NCBI GenBank assembly: GCA_017448905.1
Contig: JAFSKP010000008.1
Coordinates: forward strand, 1 to 64,000
Length of the DNA stretch: 64,000 nt
From: Bacteroidales bacterium
GTDB taxonomy: Bacteria; Bacteroidota; Bacteroidia; Bacteroidales; P3
Direction of reading: 5' to 3'
A program made the translations under genes and the position numbers. Position 1 is the first letter of the stretch. Every line of letters begins with the position of its first letter. Positions 51,112 through 60,461 of the stretch are shown here, piece after piece. The notes under the pieces were generated by a model. That model was not told the origin of the DNA. It saw only the letters and a program-made list of their open reading frames with translations, and ran no database searches.

Positions 51112-51991
51112 ATACAGGAAAGGGCTGGTTTATGGCCTGCTCTGCTACTCCATCTGGGGACTCTTCCCCCTCTATTGGCGTCTCATCGACCATGTGGACA
51201 GCATCGAGATCCTTGCCCACCGGATGCTTTGGTCGGGAGTCTTCATGGTAAGCCTCTTCGTAGGGCTGCGCCAAATGCGGCTGCGTGATTTCATACGCAG
51301 CCGGAAACAGTATCTGATGCTGCTTCTCACCGGCGCACTCATCACCTTCAACTGGGGGCTATATATATGGGCTATCAACCACGGTTTCATACTGCAGAGC
51401 AGCCTGGGCTACTACATCAACCCCCTCGTCAACGTGCTGCTGGGCTACCTGTTTCTCCACGAACGGCTGAACCGCATCCAGACCGTAGCACTGCTCCTTG
51501 CCATGGCCGGAGTGCTGTACTTCACCATCGACTACGGGCAGTTCCCTATCATCTCCATAGCACTGGCATTCAGCTTCGGCATATATGGCCTCATGAAGAA
51601 GAAGATGAAACTCGATGCCACAGCGGCACTGACCGTCGAGACAATCTGGATGATGCCCGCCGCATTGCTGTACATCCTCGTCGCCACCATGCATGGCAAC
51701 TCGGCCCTCAACAGCTTCGATCTCCCGACATGGGTTCTCCTACTCCTTGCAGGTGCAGTCACCGCCATACCGCTTCTGCTGTACGGCAAGGCCGCCGAAC
51801 GCATCACGCTCACCGCCTTGGGATTCCTGCAGTACGTCTCGCCGACGGGACAGTTCCTCATCGGCATCCTCGTCTACCGTGAGCCTTTCACCACAGCACA
51901 TATCGTCTGCTTTGCACTCATCTGGGCGGGACTGATACTCTTCACAGCGGACACGCTGCACACACACGGCGCCTTAAGCAGGAAAGCATAG
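51104..51991 (+). CDS. rarD: RarD-like EamA-family transporter
   Basis: This 295-residue, ten-helix DMT-superfamily transporter has the RarD signature GLLCYSIWGLFPLYWRLI ... SIEILAHRMLWS at the N-terminus and GLYIWAINHGFILQSSLGYYINPLV in the middle. The substrate of RarD proteins is not established; one is called chloramphenicol-sensitive protein. The start overlaps the rhomboid stop by 8 nt. It converges on radA with only 7 nt between stops. Confidence 0.92.
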   Translation: MSEYRKGLVYGLLCYSIWGLFPLYWRLIDHVDSIEILAHRMLWSGVFMVSLFVGLRQMRLRDFIRSRKQYLMLLLTGALITFNWGLYIWAINHGFILQSSLGYYINPLVNVLLGYLFLHERLNRIQTVALLLAMAGVLYFTIDYGQFPIISIALAFSFGIYGLMKKKMKLDATAALTVETIWMMPAALLYILVATMHGNSALNSFDLPTWVLLLLAGAVTAIPLLLYGKAAERITLTALGFLQYVSPTGQFLIGILVYREPFTTAHIVCFALIWAGLILFTADTLHTHGALSRKA

Positions 51992-51998
51992 CACCCTA

Positions 51999-53384
51999 TC
52001 AAGCAAACAACGCCCGGAAGGCATCCTCGATGACCGAGACCTCGACTATGTCGATATTATAACGTTTCTTGTTGAGTGTACGTGCATTATATTTCGACAC
52101 AAAGATTTTCTCAAAACCGAGACGGTCGGCCTCGGCGATGCGGTGCTCCACACGCCCTACGGAACGCACCTCGCCGCTGAGTCCCATCTCGGCGGCGAAA
52201 CAGTAGCGGGGCGGTATCGGGATGTCAACGTTGGACGAAAGAATGGAGCAGGCCACAGCAAGGTCGATGGCAGGGTCGCTGACCCGCATTCCGCCGGCGA
52301 GATTGAGGAAGACATCCTTGGCACCAAGCTTGAAGCCGCAACGTTTCTCAAGTACGGCGAGGAGCATGGACAGCCGACGGAAATCGAACCCGTTGGCGTT
52401 GCGCTGCGGGGTTCCATAGACGGCAGAGGAGACGAGCGACTGTACCTCGATAAACATGGGTCTGATACCCTCCAAGGTTGCTGCGATGGCACAGCCGCTG
52501 AGGTTCTCGTCCCGCTGCGACAGCAGGAACTCGGAGGGGTTGGCGACCTCGCGGAGCCCGTCACCATGCATCTCGAAGATTCCAATCTCGGCAGTGGAGC
52601 CGAAGCGGTTCTTGAGCGAACGGAGAAGACGGTAGCCATAGTTGCGGTCGCCCTCAAACTGCAGCACACAATCGACGATATGCTCCATCACCTTGGGACC
52701 TGCCAGGGTGCCGTCCTTGGTGATATGGCCTACGAGTAGCACCGGCACGCCGCTCTCCTTGGCATAGCGCTGGAACTCGGAGGTGCACTCGCGTATCTGC
52801 GAGATGCTGCCTGCCGACGACTCGATGGCTTCGGTGCATATCGTCTGTATGGAGTCGATGATGAGCAAGTCGGGATGCAGGGACTCGACATGCTCCATGA
52901 TACGCTGAGTTACGGTTTGGGAGACGACGTAGCACTCCTCGCCGCGCGAGGCGGCTCCCGCCTCGCCGGACGACATGATGCGGTCGGCACGCATCTTGAT
53001 TTGCTGTTCACTCTCCTCGCCACTGACGTAGAGTATCCTGCATCCCGGTATAGAGAGGGCCGTCTGAAGCAGTAGCGTTGACTTGCCGATGCCAGGCTCA
53101 CCGCCAAGAAGGAGTAGAGAACCCGGCACTATGCCACCGCCCAAAACCCGGTCGAACTCGGCACAGTGCGTGGGAATGCGTTTTGTCTCGCTGCTGCTGA
53201 CCTCGTGGATAAGCTTGGGCTTGGAGAAGGCGGCACCAGCCGTGCTCGCCCTGACCACTGCCGAAGGTTGAGACACCTCTTCCGTGAAAGAGTTCCACTT
53301 GCCACATTCGGGACACTTGCCAAGCCATGAACTTGACTGATAGCCACAGTTGGAACAAGAATAATAGGTTTTAGCTTTTGCCAT
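51999..53384 (-). CDS. radA: DNA repair protein RadA/Sms
   Basis: This 461-residue recombination ATPase promotes branch migration. It has an N-terminal C4 zinc finger (CSNCGYQSSSWLGKCPEC, residues 10-27), a RecA-like core with Walker [13 protein letters not shown] near 100, the RadA-specific KNRFG motif (SLKNRFGST near 260) and a Lon-protease-like C-terminal domain (GLSGEVRSV). The 120 nt upstream include a 15-nt palindrome (TTGAAAACTTTTCAA, 53442-53456). Confidence 0.95.
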   Translation of the reverse strand: MAKAKTYYSCSNCGYQSSSWLGKCPECGKWNSFTEEVSQPSAVVRASTAGAAFSKPKLIHEVSSSETKRIPTHCAEFDRVLGGGIVPGSLLLLGGEPGIGKSTLLLQTALSIPGCRILYVSGEESEQQIKMRADRIMSSGEAGAASRGEECYVVSQTVTQRIMEHVESLHPDLLIIDSIQTICTEAIESSAGSISQIRECTSEFQRYAKESGVPVLLVGHITKDGTLAGPKVMEHIVDCVLQFEGDRNYGYRLLRSLKNRFGSTAEIGIFEMHGDGLREVANPSEFLLSQRDENLSGCAIAATLEGIRPMFIEVQSLVSSAVYGTPQRNANGFDFRRLSMLLAVLEKRCGFKLGAKDVFLNLAGGMRVSDPAIDLAVACSILSSNVDIPIPPRYCFAAEMGLSGEVRSVGRVEHRIAEADRLGFEKIFVSKYNARTLNKKRYNIDIVEVSVIEDAFRALFA

Positions 53385-53503
53385 TTGACAGTTTCTCCAT
53401 GATTCCGCAAACGCGGCGTTAACAAAATCAGCATCAAACTATTGAAAACTTTTCAAGCAATCTGAAGCCGGTTTTCATAATTGTTAGTGCATTTGTATTG
53501 CAT

Positions 53504-55144
53504 TTAAAAACTACAATTATGTTCTGTCGGCGAGAAGGTACCGTCATCATCGATCTTCAGGTGCGCATCCTTGAAGTCGCTCATCGTCAGCGAACGCATG
53601 AAACCGGCCACCTTGTTGTCCGAATCCAGTTTCGGCCCCACTCCATAAGACTGGATGAAAGAATGTATGCGACCACTGACGAGATGCCCTTTGCGGTCGA
53701 CGCGGGCCAGAAGGACCGGCGCATATCCCGAGATACCCGTGACATTGATGCCGGCAGGAGTGCAGAAATTGCCGAGGCTGTAGGCAATCAGGTGCCCCTT
53801 ATAGAGCTCGATGGCACGGCACACATGCGGTCCATGGCCATAGACGATGTCGGCGCCCTCGTCGATGCAGAGGTGGGCGAAGCGGCGCAAATTGCCGCGG
53901 TGCTCGCCGAGGAAACTCTCGGCACCTTCGGGGAGGTGGGCTTTGTCCTTGCCCTCGGCGCCGCCATGGAAGGAGACAATCAGTATGTCGCACGAGTCGC
54001 GCAAGGAACGGATTATGGCCTTGGCCTGCTCCTCATCCTGGTGGCGGTAAGTGTAGCTGTTGTGCCCGAAAGCGCAAAAGCCATAGGTTAGGCCCCCACG
54101 ACGCAGGGTGGCAGTGCGGCACATACCCTTGACGCCAGCATAGCGTATGTCCATGCTGTCGAGCATCTTCATGGTCTGCCTTATGCCATCGCTGCCGAAG
54201 TCGTTGCTATGGTTGTTGGCGAGGCTGAGGAAGTCGAACCCCGCCTCCTTGAACAATGCGGCATAGGATGTGGGCATACGGAAAGCGTAACTGTACTTGC
54301 CCTTGCCTTTGGTGCATTTGCCTCCATCGCTGATGGCACCCTCGCAGTTGCCGACGGCGATGTCGGCGTCGATCAGCAGCTGACGCACATCGTCGAAGAG
54401 GTTGCGACCATTGTTGCGGGGCAGCTGTGGCTTGGGATAGGTGGTGCCCAACATCATGTCGCCCACCATGGCAATGGTAAGCGTGGAGTCTGTCGGCTGA
54501 GGCAAGGCCGGCTGTGGAGCAGTTTGCTGTTTCCTGGTCTCCGGGGTCTCGACAATGACCTGCACGGGGATGGCGGGGTCGTAATAGTAGATTTTCCCGA
54601 AGGACTGCTGTTCGTTGGAAGGTCTGTTGGATGGCACCTTGCCTGTCACACGACATGCGCCCACATAGCGGCTTTTGTAATAAGGCTCCTTCGACGAGGT
54701 GATACGCACGCCGGTGCTCGAGGCGTGTATGAACTCGAACTCGCCTTTGCCTACCGACGTGACAATACCCACATGGCCGATGCCACGATGCTTACCACGT
54801 CCGCCCCAGAAGACCAAGTCGCCCTTGCTTAGCTCATCGACATCTATCTTAGGACCGGCCTTGTACTGCGGTCCGGCCGATGGAGCCAGAGTGACGCCGA
54901 ACTTGGAATAGACATAGCGTGTGAAGCCGGCGCAGTCGAACCCCTTGGGGGACTTGCCCCCCCACCGGTAGGGAGTCCCGATGTAACGCATGGCTTCTTC
55001 GATTACCATATCGGCAACCGTAGGGGCTGGCGAATACGACAGCCCTTGCGACTGCACTTTCGCACCGGGCGAGAAAAAAGACAACAGGAAAACAACGCCG
55101 AAAAAAAGAAATCTGCGTGTCAACAACTTATCGCACGTAATCAT
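53504..55144 (-). CDS. NlpC/P60 peptidase fused to CapA-type metallophosphatase
   Basis: This 546-residue exported protein has a signal segment (FLFFGVVFLLSFFSPGAKV). An NlpC/P60 domain (about 45-175) shows the catalytic Cys in GFDCAGFTRYVY and His in GIGHVGIVTS. A Pro/Gln linker leads to a CapA/PGA_cap domain (about 220-520) with MVGDMMLG, NCEGAIS, LANNHSNDFGSDG, SFHGGAEGKD, GHGPHV and YSLGNF, the calcineurin-like metal-binding set. NlpC/P60 enzymes cut peptidoglycan stem peptides; CapA proteins act in poly-gamma-glutamate or capsule assembly. The two are usually separate proteins. O-antigen ligase-like and Wzz-like genes lie upstream. Confidence 0.92.
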   Translation of the reverse strand: MITCDKLLTRRFLFFGVVFLLSFFSPGAKVQSQGLSYSPAPTVADMVIEEAMRYIGTPYRWGGKSPKGFDCAGFTRYVYSKFGVTLAPSAGPQYKAGPKIDVDELSKGDLVFWGGRGKHRGIGHVGIVTSVGKGEFEFIHASSTGVRITSSKEPYYKSRYVGACRVTGKVPSNRPSNEQQSFGKIYYYDPAIPVQVIVETPETRKQQTAPQPALPQPTDSTLTIAMVGDMMLGTTYPKPQLPRNNGRNLFDDVRQLLIDADIAVGNCEGAISDGGKCTKGKGKYSYAFRMPTSYAALFKEAGFDFLSLANNHSNDFGSDGIRQTMKMLDSMDIRYAGVKGMCRTATLRRGGLTYGFCAFGHNSYTYRHQDEEQAKAIIRSLRDSCDILIVSFHGGAEGKDKAHLPEGAESFLGEHRGNLRRFAHLCIDEGADIVYGHGPHVCRAIELYKGHLIAYSLGNFCTPAGINVTGISGYAPVLLARVDRKGHLVSGRIHSFIQSYGVGPKLDSDNKVAGFMRSLTMSDFKDAHLKIDDDGTFSPTEHNCSF

Positions 55145-55230
55145 AGACTGTCAGTTTGATCATTAAACAAATGGGCTTGCTTACTTCCTGATGTATTTAA
55201 TAATCTCGGCACTCCTCTCACCTGAAAGTG

Positions 55231-55238
55231 CAAAAGTA
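55231..55238 (-). promoter_or_regulatory. -7 element of NlpC-CapA gene
   Basis: TACTTTTG followed by CA on the - strand, 87 nt upstream of the start and 39 nt before the upstream gene's stop. TTTG-like sequence lies 23 nt further, longer than the usual 19. Confidence 0.5.
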
Positions 55239-55276
55239 CAAAAAAAAACGGAATTATATGCCAAAGCACATTTCTT

Positions 55277-56770
55277 TTAGTCTTTTTTAAGACTTTCCGC
55301 ACAGTCATCAACATCTGTTTCAACGCTTTCCGATTCCTTTTTCGAATAGACATCAAGAGCCACGACAGCTGCCGTGAAGGCCCAAAAAGGAACTGAGAGC
55401 TTGTCGGTATCCAAAAAATTATTGAATACGCCGTGGATGTAATAGGTCAGAAGGCTCAACGTGAATGCAAGGGCGAGTCGCGCCACGGCAGGGTCGGCGG
55501 CAGTCCTGTATACCCGCACGCCTGTTGCAAAAGTGGTCAGGAAAATGGCGAGGATGCACACTGCTCCCGGGACGCCCTGCTCAGTCAAAGGACCTATATA
55601 CTCGCTGTGGGCATTGCCAAGGTTCCCTGCATTGGTACTGATCTCAGACAGCTGGTAGCTGCGTTGATAACGGGCATAAAGGAACTGGTAGGTGCCGGGG
55701 CCGCAACCCAGCAACGGGCGTTCCTTGAACATCCGTATGGCTGATGCCCAGCGGTTGAGGCGTTCGAGGTTGGAAGCATCGGTAGAGATGTTGGAAATCG
55801 ACTTCACCTGACCCGAGAGGTCGTAGGAGGAGTCCTGCTTGTTCTTGCTCAGCTTATACAGTACATCCGACTGATAGGTGAAAAAAAGTGTCACGCCGAG
55901 GGCGAAGACGAGCAGCATCCATTTGACTTTCATGCCAATCCTTATGGCAAGATAGACAGCGGCAGCACCCATGACGCTGATCCATGCTGCACGCGAGTAG
56001 GACAAGAAGAGACCAGCCATCATGGCTGCAAAACAGCATAACATGAGCGGCTTGAGCCATGTCCTGCCCTGCTCGGAGACAATGAAGTGCAGTGAGACAG
56101 GAACAAAGAGGGCTATGACGCAGCCATATGCGGTGTGGTCGTTGTAGAACGGGCGCATGACACGGTGGAGGGTCTGCAAGTCGTGGAAGCTGCCGAAGGT
56201 CTTGGCTGTGGTGATGAGTATCACCACCACAAGCGAGAAAGCATAGCACCATACGAACTGGCGCATCCTGTCGCGGTTGCGGAAGATCTGGGCAGCCGCG
56301 AAAAAGAACGGGACAACGAACCAGAGCCTTGCTGCAAAATACTTGAACGATACGGCGGGAATCAGCGAAGTCGCGGCGCTGACCACCATCCAAACGAGCA
56401 TGGCCAGGACGGCGATGGAAACGGGATGACGGAGCAGACGGATGTCGTAGCCTACATCGCGCGAATACCACCTTACGGCCAGGACTCGGAAGATGAACAT
56501 CACCGTAAAGAGTATCATCATAGGCTCGACGGGCATTGAAAGCTCCATGCCGGGGATGAGTGCGAAGTCGACAGCGAAGGGTGTCAGCAGAGCGGTAACG
56601 AGGAGTCCTGTCTCAAACCTGAGTATGAAAAGCAGCAACACCAGTCCTGCGAGCGGAAGGAGAAATAGCCAGTAGAAGTCTTTGGCGAGCAGGATGAAAT
56701 TGGCAACAAGGAACGCCGCCGTGACAATCATGGCGGTAATCAGCGATGCATTCTTTCTGAACCAGCTCAT
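55277..56770 (-). CDS. O-antigen ligase / polymerase family membrane protein
   Basis: This 497-residue protein has about twelve membrane helices and the Wzy_C-type periplasmic segment GCGPGTYQFLYARYQ ... NAHSEYIGPLTEQGVPGA (near residues 365-415), in which the His of NAHSEY is conserved among WaaL/Wzy ligases and polymerases. It transfers or polymerises undecaprenyl-linked glycans at the outer face of the inner membrane. It follows the Wzz-like gene by 27 nt, indicating an operon. Ligase and polymerase cannot be distinguished by sequence alone. Confidence 0.87.
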   Translation of the reverse strand: MSWFRKNASLITAMIVTAAFLVANFILLAKDFYWLFLLPLAGLVLLLFILRFETGLLVTALLTPFAVDFALIPGMELSMPVEPMMILFTVMFIFRVLAVRWYSRDVGYDIRLLRHPVSIAVLAMLVWMVVSAATSLIPAVSFKYFAARLWFVVPFFFAAAQIFRNRDRMRQFVWCYAFSLVVVILITTAKTFGSFHDLQTLHRVMRPFYNDHTAYGCVIALFVPVSLHFIVSEQGRTWLKPLMLCCFAAMMAGLFLSYSRAAWISVMGAAAVYLAIRIGMKVKWMLLVFALGVTLFFTYQSDVLYKLSKNKQDSSYDLSGQVKSISNISTDASNLERLNRWASAIRMFKERPLLGCGPGTYQFLYARYQRSYQLSEISTNAGNLGNAHSEYIGPLTEQGVPGAVCILAIFLTTFATGVRVYRTAADPAVARLALAFTLSLLTYYIHGVFNNFLDTDKLSVPFWAFTAAVVALDVYSKKESESVETDVDDCAESLKKD

Positions 56771-56797
56771 CCCGTTGAATCAAAAAAGGTTCTGTTC

Positions 56798-57676
56798 TTA
56801 TCTCTCCTTTTCCCGTTCAGCGTCATCCGTTTTCCTCACGTCAACGAGAAGAAGGAGAAGGATGGCGAGGGCGAGTGTGCCGAGGGTGCCGAGCAGGATG
56901 ATGATGGCACGTTTGGGGTAGGCTTTCTTGTCGGCGGGGGCTGCCTGGTCGAGCCAGAACTTGTAGCTCACCTTCTTGTCCATATCGACACGGGTCTGGG
57001 TCATGCGGGTCTGCATTTCGGCCAGTTCTTTAGTCTTGTTGCTGATAAGCTCTGCTATGTCGGTGCGACCGCGGTCGCGACGCAGCGTGTCGTTGAGGGC
57101 GCGTATGTCAGCCTCCATGTCGTGGCAGACATCCTCCATAATGGCGCAGGCATCTGTGGCGCGGGCGTGATGTATGCGGCTGCAGATGGTGTCGTAGTTG
57201 GCAGCGATAAAGTTGGCCATGTCGGCGGCCCAACGGGGATCGACGTCGAGCACAGACACCTCGACGCCGAGGAACTCGGTGCGGCGTACAGCGACATTGC
57301 TGCGGTAGATCTGATGCAACTCGTAGAGCTTGTGGGGATTGTCGCTGCTGATGCCGTAATGTTCCATCAGGTTGAAACGGGTGCAAACGTCGTCCTCCAT
57401 CGACTGTGAGGAGAGTATCTGTATCGCATATTCGCAGTCGCGTTCGAGACCATAGTCCATATAGTCGAGACTATAACGCTCGGCAAGGATTGCCTTCGAC
57501 AGCCGGTTGGAGTTGGTCGGGAAAAGGACGACCGACGACTTGAAACGGGGTGTCACCAGGAACGATGCCACTATCGAGACCACTAACGAGACAATGAGAA
57601 CCACCGTCAGCAGTTTCCAATAGCGTTTGAAGAATATGTTGGCCAGAGGGTTTGTTGAATTGTTTATTTGTTTCAT
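56798..57676 (-). CDS. Wzz-like polysaccharide co-polymerase
   Basis: This 292-residue chain-length determinant-like protein has an N-terminal helix (LLTVVLIVSLVVSIVASFLV), a periplasmic region with long predicted coiled coil (about 175-245, rich in Glu/Arg heptads), and a C-terminal helix (AIIILLGTLGTLALAILLLLLV). A typical PCP-1 layout with no kinase domain. It probably sets glycan length together with the adjacent O-antigen ligase-like protein. Confidence 0.85.
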   Translation of the reverse strand: MKQINNSTNPLANIFFKRYWKLLTVVLIVSLVVSIVASFLVTPRFKSSVVLFPTNSNRLSKAILAERYSLDYMDYGLERDCEYAIQILSSQSMEDDVCTRFNLMEHYGISSDNPHKLYELHQIYRSNVAVRRTEFLGVEVSVLDVDPRWAADMANFIAANYDTICSRIHHARATDACAIMEDVCHDMEADIRALNDTLRRDRGRTDIAELISNKTKELAEMQTRMTQTRVDMDKKVSYKFWLDQAAPADKKAYPKRAIIILLGTLGTLALAILLLLLVDVRKTDDAEREKER

Positions 57677-57754
57677 TTGTAGAGTTTATGAGGTTACTGG
57701 AGCTGATGATTATTGACTTAATGGAAACGAGGGCGATGGGTTTCGGTCATCCTT

Positions 57755-58996
57755 TCACCACTCGATTCTCTCCTCGTTTTGGCGGTATTCGATGCCTTTC
57801 TCCGGGCGTCCGCAGTTGCTGACGTTGTCCTGTATGCTGTCGACCTCAGCTGCGGTCAAGGCGATGCCGTTGTCGGCCACGAAACGGTTCTCCCAATAGG
57901 GGAAGGCATCTGACATGTCGCCCGAATAATAGAAGTCGAAGCCTATGGCTCCGAAAGTGTAGAGACGTCCGTCGACACTGATATGGGAGCCTCCGCATCG
58001 TGGAGCGTCATGGGGGTGCGACTGGGAGAAGCCGACATTGAACAGTGTGCACAGTATGTCGGGACGGTCCGAGATGTCGTAGCCGGCTCTCCGCCACTGA
58101 AGCATGGTCTGATGGAGGATGCAGCCGGTGTAGATGTAAGAGTATAGGTGGTTGCGGTAGTCAACAAGTCGGTTGAAACGTTCCATCTCGTGGTTGTCGG
58201 AATTGAAATCCAACAGGTTCTCGTAGTGCTTGCCCATATAGAACTCGGAGGTGCTGTCCTTCAGGTGTTGCTCGACGAGGCGTGCCGTATGTTCTTTGAT
58301 GCCGTTGACGCCATACGAGAACTGCGACTGTACCGACAGCATCTTCACCGGTCCTAGATATTTCTTTACAATCTCGCGGTTGCTGTTGAACAGGCGGATC
58401 TGTTCGCCCACAAGGCAAGCCACTATGAGCCGTGGCTCGACCCCAGTCAGGTTGCCAGCCTCGACAAGCAGGGCACTGTCTTTCATGATGCTGGGTTTGA
58501 GAAGTTCCCACTCGGTTGTGGCCATCCAGGGAATGACCGTGGGCGACTGCTGCGAAGGGCGGCTGTCATAGACACGCTTGAGGTCGGCAAGGAAAGTGTT
58601 GTAATGGTCGCCACTGTCGGTATAGAGAGAGGCGGCAGCAATCATCCGGTCGACAACCAGCGGGTTGTCGCTGCGTTGAGCCGCTTGCAGAATCAGGTGG
58701 GCATTCTCGGGGTAGAACTTGCCGAAGGCGGCAAGCTTCAAGTACTGTTCCAGCCATAGCGCGTTGCGTTGCTGAGGTGTCAGATCGCTGGCTTTCATAT
58801 TCTCCAACTCGCTGACGGACATCAGATAACGGTAGTTGCTGTCGACGGCACCCTTATTGTTGGTGAAGCCCAGCTTGAAGATGCCCCATGCTGCTATGAT
58901 ACCGAAGCCCGCAAGGGCAAAGAGGTAGACGAATAAGTTGAATATCCGTCTACCTATCGATGGTTTGACAGCCTGTTTCGCTTTGGGATTCTGCAT
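57755..58996 (-). CDS. membrane-anchored protein, possibly lysozyme-like (DUF1402-like)
   Basis: This 413-residue protein has one N-terminal membrane helix (IFNLFVYLFALAGFGIIAAWGIF) and an exported, mostly helical body. The segment GNLTGVEPRLIVACLVGEQIRLF (near residues 186-208) resembles the start of lytic-transglycosylase-like folds, with Glu in VGEQ where a catalytic Glu would sit; similarity to DUF1402 is from memory and weak. A CGGSH motif lies near 335. It sits 2 nt after nhaD and upstream of the Wzz-like gene. A cell-wall role is plausible but not shown. Confidence 0.55.
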   Translation of the reverse strand: MQNPKAKQAVKPSIGRRIFNLFVYLFALAGFGIIAAWGIFKLGFTNNKGAVDSNYRYLMSVSELENMKASDLTPQQRNALWLEQYLKLAAFGKFYPENAHLILQAAQRSDNPLVVDRMIAAASLYTDSGDHYNTFLADLKRVYDSRPSQQSPTVIPWMATTEWELLKPSIMKDSALLVEAGNLTGVEPRLIVACLVGEQIRLFNSNREIVKKYLGPVKMLSVQSQFSYGVNGIKEHTARLVEQHLKDSTSEFYMGKHYENLLDFNSDNHEMERFNRLVDYRNHLYSYIYTGCILHQTMLQWRRAGYDISDRPDILCTLFNVGFSQSHPHDAPRCGGSHISVDGRLYTFGAIGFDFYYSGDMSDAFPYWENRFVADNGIALTAAEVDSIQDNVSNCGRPEKGIEYRQNEERIEW

Positions 58997-58998
58997 TT

Positions 58999-60387
58999 CT
59001 AGACAAGTTCACGCAAAAACTCCACCTTCTCGAAGAGAGTAACGTCCATGACGATGAACACAATAGCTCCGGCGATGTAGCCGGCCAATGCGAGAAGGGA
59101 TATCTTCTTGAGATACCAGATAAAGTCGATTTTCTCCATCCCCATGACAGCTACGCCGGCGGCGGAACCGATGATGAGCAGCGACCCGCCGGTACCGGCA
59201 CAGTAGGCAAGGAACTCCCAGAAAGGATGGTTCTGCACGAAGATGGCGTCGATACCCTCATGCGGATACATGCCCTGGACGGCAGCAACGAGAGGCACAT
59301 TGTCGACGACCGACGACAAGACGCCGATGATGAGGTCGATGAGGAAGAAACCACCGCCTACCACTTCGGGATGGCCTGCGGCATCGGTCTGGACGGTAAG
59401 GAATGCGTCGTTGAGCCCCTGAGCCAGACCGCCGAGGATGCCGGCAACCTTAAGGCACGACACTGCCATCAGGATACCAAGGAAGAAGAGTATGGTAGGG
59501 ACATCGACATGCTCCAGAGTGCTGACAGCCGTAGGAAGGCGGAACTCTTTGGAGTACCTGCGACTTAGGATTTCGGTGGTGACCCACAGAATCGAAAGGC
59601 CGAAAAGCATGCCAAGATAAGGAGGCAGATGGGTGATGGTCTTGAAGACAGGAACGAAAATCAATGCAGATACACCCATAATGAGTACGAGAAGGCGGAA
59701 ACGATGTGGCACCACGATGCCTTCGCTCTGGCTTTCCGGGCGTTCGATGTCGCCCTTGAGCGTGAATCCAAGCAGGAAGACCGGTACCGCCATGCATGCC
59801 AGACTGGCAATCAACGTTTTTGCGATAATGTTGACAGTGGTGACCTCGCCCTTGATCCAGAGCATTATTGTGGTCACATCACCGATGGGGCTCCAAGCGC
59901 CGCCGGCGTTGGCGGCAAGGATAACCATACCGGCATAGAGCCAGCGCTCCTTCTTGTCGGCGATGAGCTTGCGAAGCAACGCAACCATGACGATGGCCGT
60001 GGTCATGTTGTCGAGCAAGGCCGAGAGGAAGAAAGTGAGAAGGGAGAGAATCCACAGCAAACGTTTCTTGTTGGTGGTCTTGATTTTGTCAGTGATGATG
60101 GTGAAGCCCTGATAGTCCTCAATCAGGGTCACTATCGTCATGGCACCCAGCAGGAAGAAAACAATCTCTGCCGTCTCGCCAAGATTCTCGACCAGATTGC
60201 CTGAAATGAAGGCGCGCCAGGCTTCGTGGTCAAGCTCGGGATTGAAAGCCACATTACAGAACGAGAAAACCGACCATGTAAGGACACCCAGTAGCAGTGC
60301 CGTGGCTGTTTTGTTTACTTTCAAGGGATGCTCGAGCGCTATGCAGGCGTATCCGATGACGAAAATGGTAACAAGTGCTACTACCAT
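58999..60387 (-). CDS. nhaD: NhaD-type Na+/H+ antiporter
   Basis: This 462-residue, roughly 12-helix antiporter of the ion transporter superfamily has the NhaD-typical ETAEIVFFLLGAMTIVTLI, FLSALLDNMTTAIVMVALLRKL, and AANAGGAWSPIGDVTTIMLW segments, with the Asp/Thr residues of the ion site. It exports Na+ or Li+ in exchange for protons. It lies downstream of yidC, separated by short 8-nt arrays. Confidence 0.93.
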   Translation of the reverse strand: MVVALVTIFVIGYACIALEHPLKVNKTATALLLGVLTWSVFSFCNVAFNPELDHEAWRAFISGNLVENLGETAEIVFFLLGAMTIVTLIEDYQGFTIITDKIKTTNKKRLLWILSLLTFFLSALLDNMTTAIVMVALLRKLIADKKERWLYAGMVILAANAGGAWSPIGDVTTIMLWIKGEVTTVNIIAKTLIASLACMAVPVFLLGFTLKGDIERPESQSEGIVVPHRFRLLVLIMGVSALIFVPVFKTITHLPPYLGMLFGLSILWVTTEILSRRYSKEFRLPTAVSTLEHVDVPTILFFLGILMAVSCLKVAGILGGLAQGLNDAFLTVQTDAAGHPEVVGGGFFLIDLIIGVLSSVVDNVPLVAAVQGMYPHEGIDAIFVQNHPFWEFLAYCAGTGGSLLIIGSAAGVAVMGMEKIDFIWYLKKISLLALAGYIAGAIVFIVMDVTLFEKVEFLRELV

Positions 60388-60393
60388 AATATT

Positions 60394-60433
60394 GAAATAT
60401 TAATTTGTTAATTCGTTAATTTGTTAATTCGTT
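60394..60433. repeat. short 8-nt array (TTAATTCG / TTAATTTG)
   Basis: Five units (ATTAATTTG, TTAATTCG, TTAATTTG, TTAATTCG, TTAAATTCG) lie just upstream of nhaD. The unit differs in sequence from the other 8-nt arrays. Confidence 0.82.
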
Positions 60434-60461
60434 AAATTCGATAATGACAGATAAACCCCAC

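Noticed and set aside
53405..53456. Operator candidates upstream of radA (CCGC-AAAC-GCGG hairpin and TTGAAAACTTTTCAA palindrome)
   Set aside because: They are short, single-copy in the window and not aligned to a recognisable -7 element, so there is too little support for a regulatory feature.
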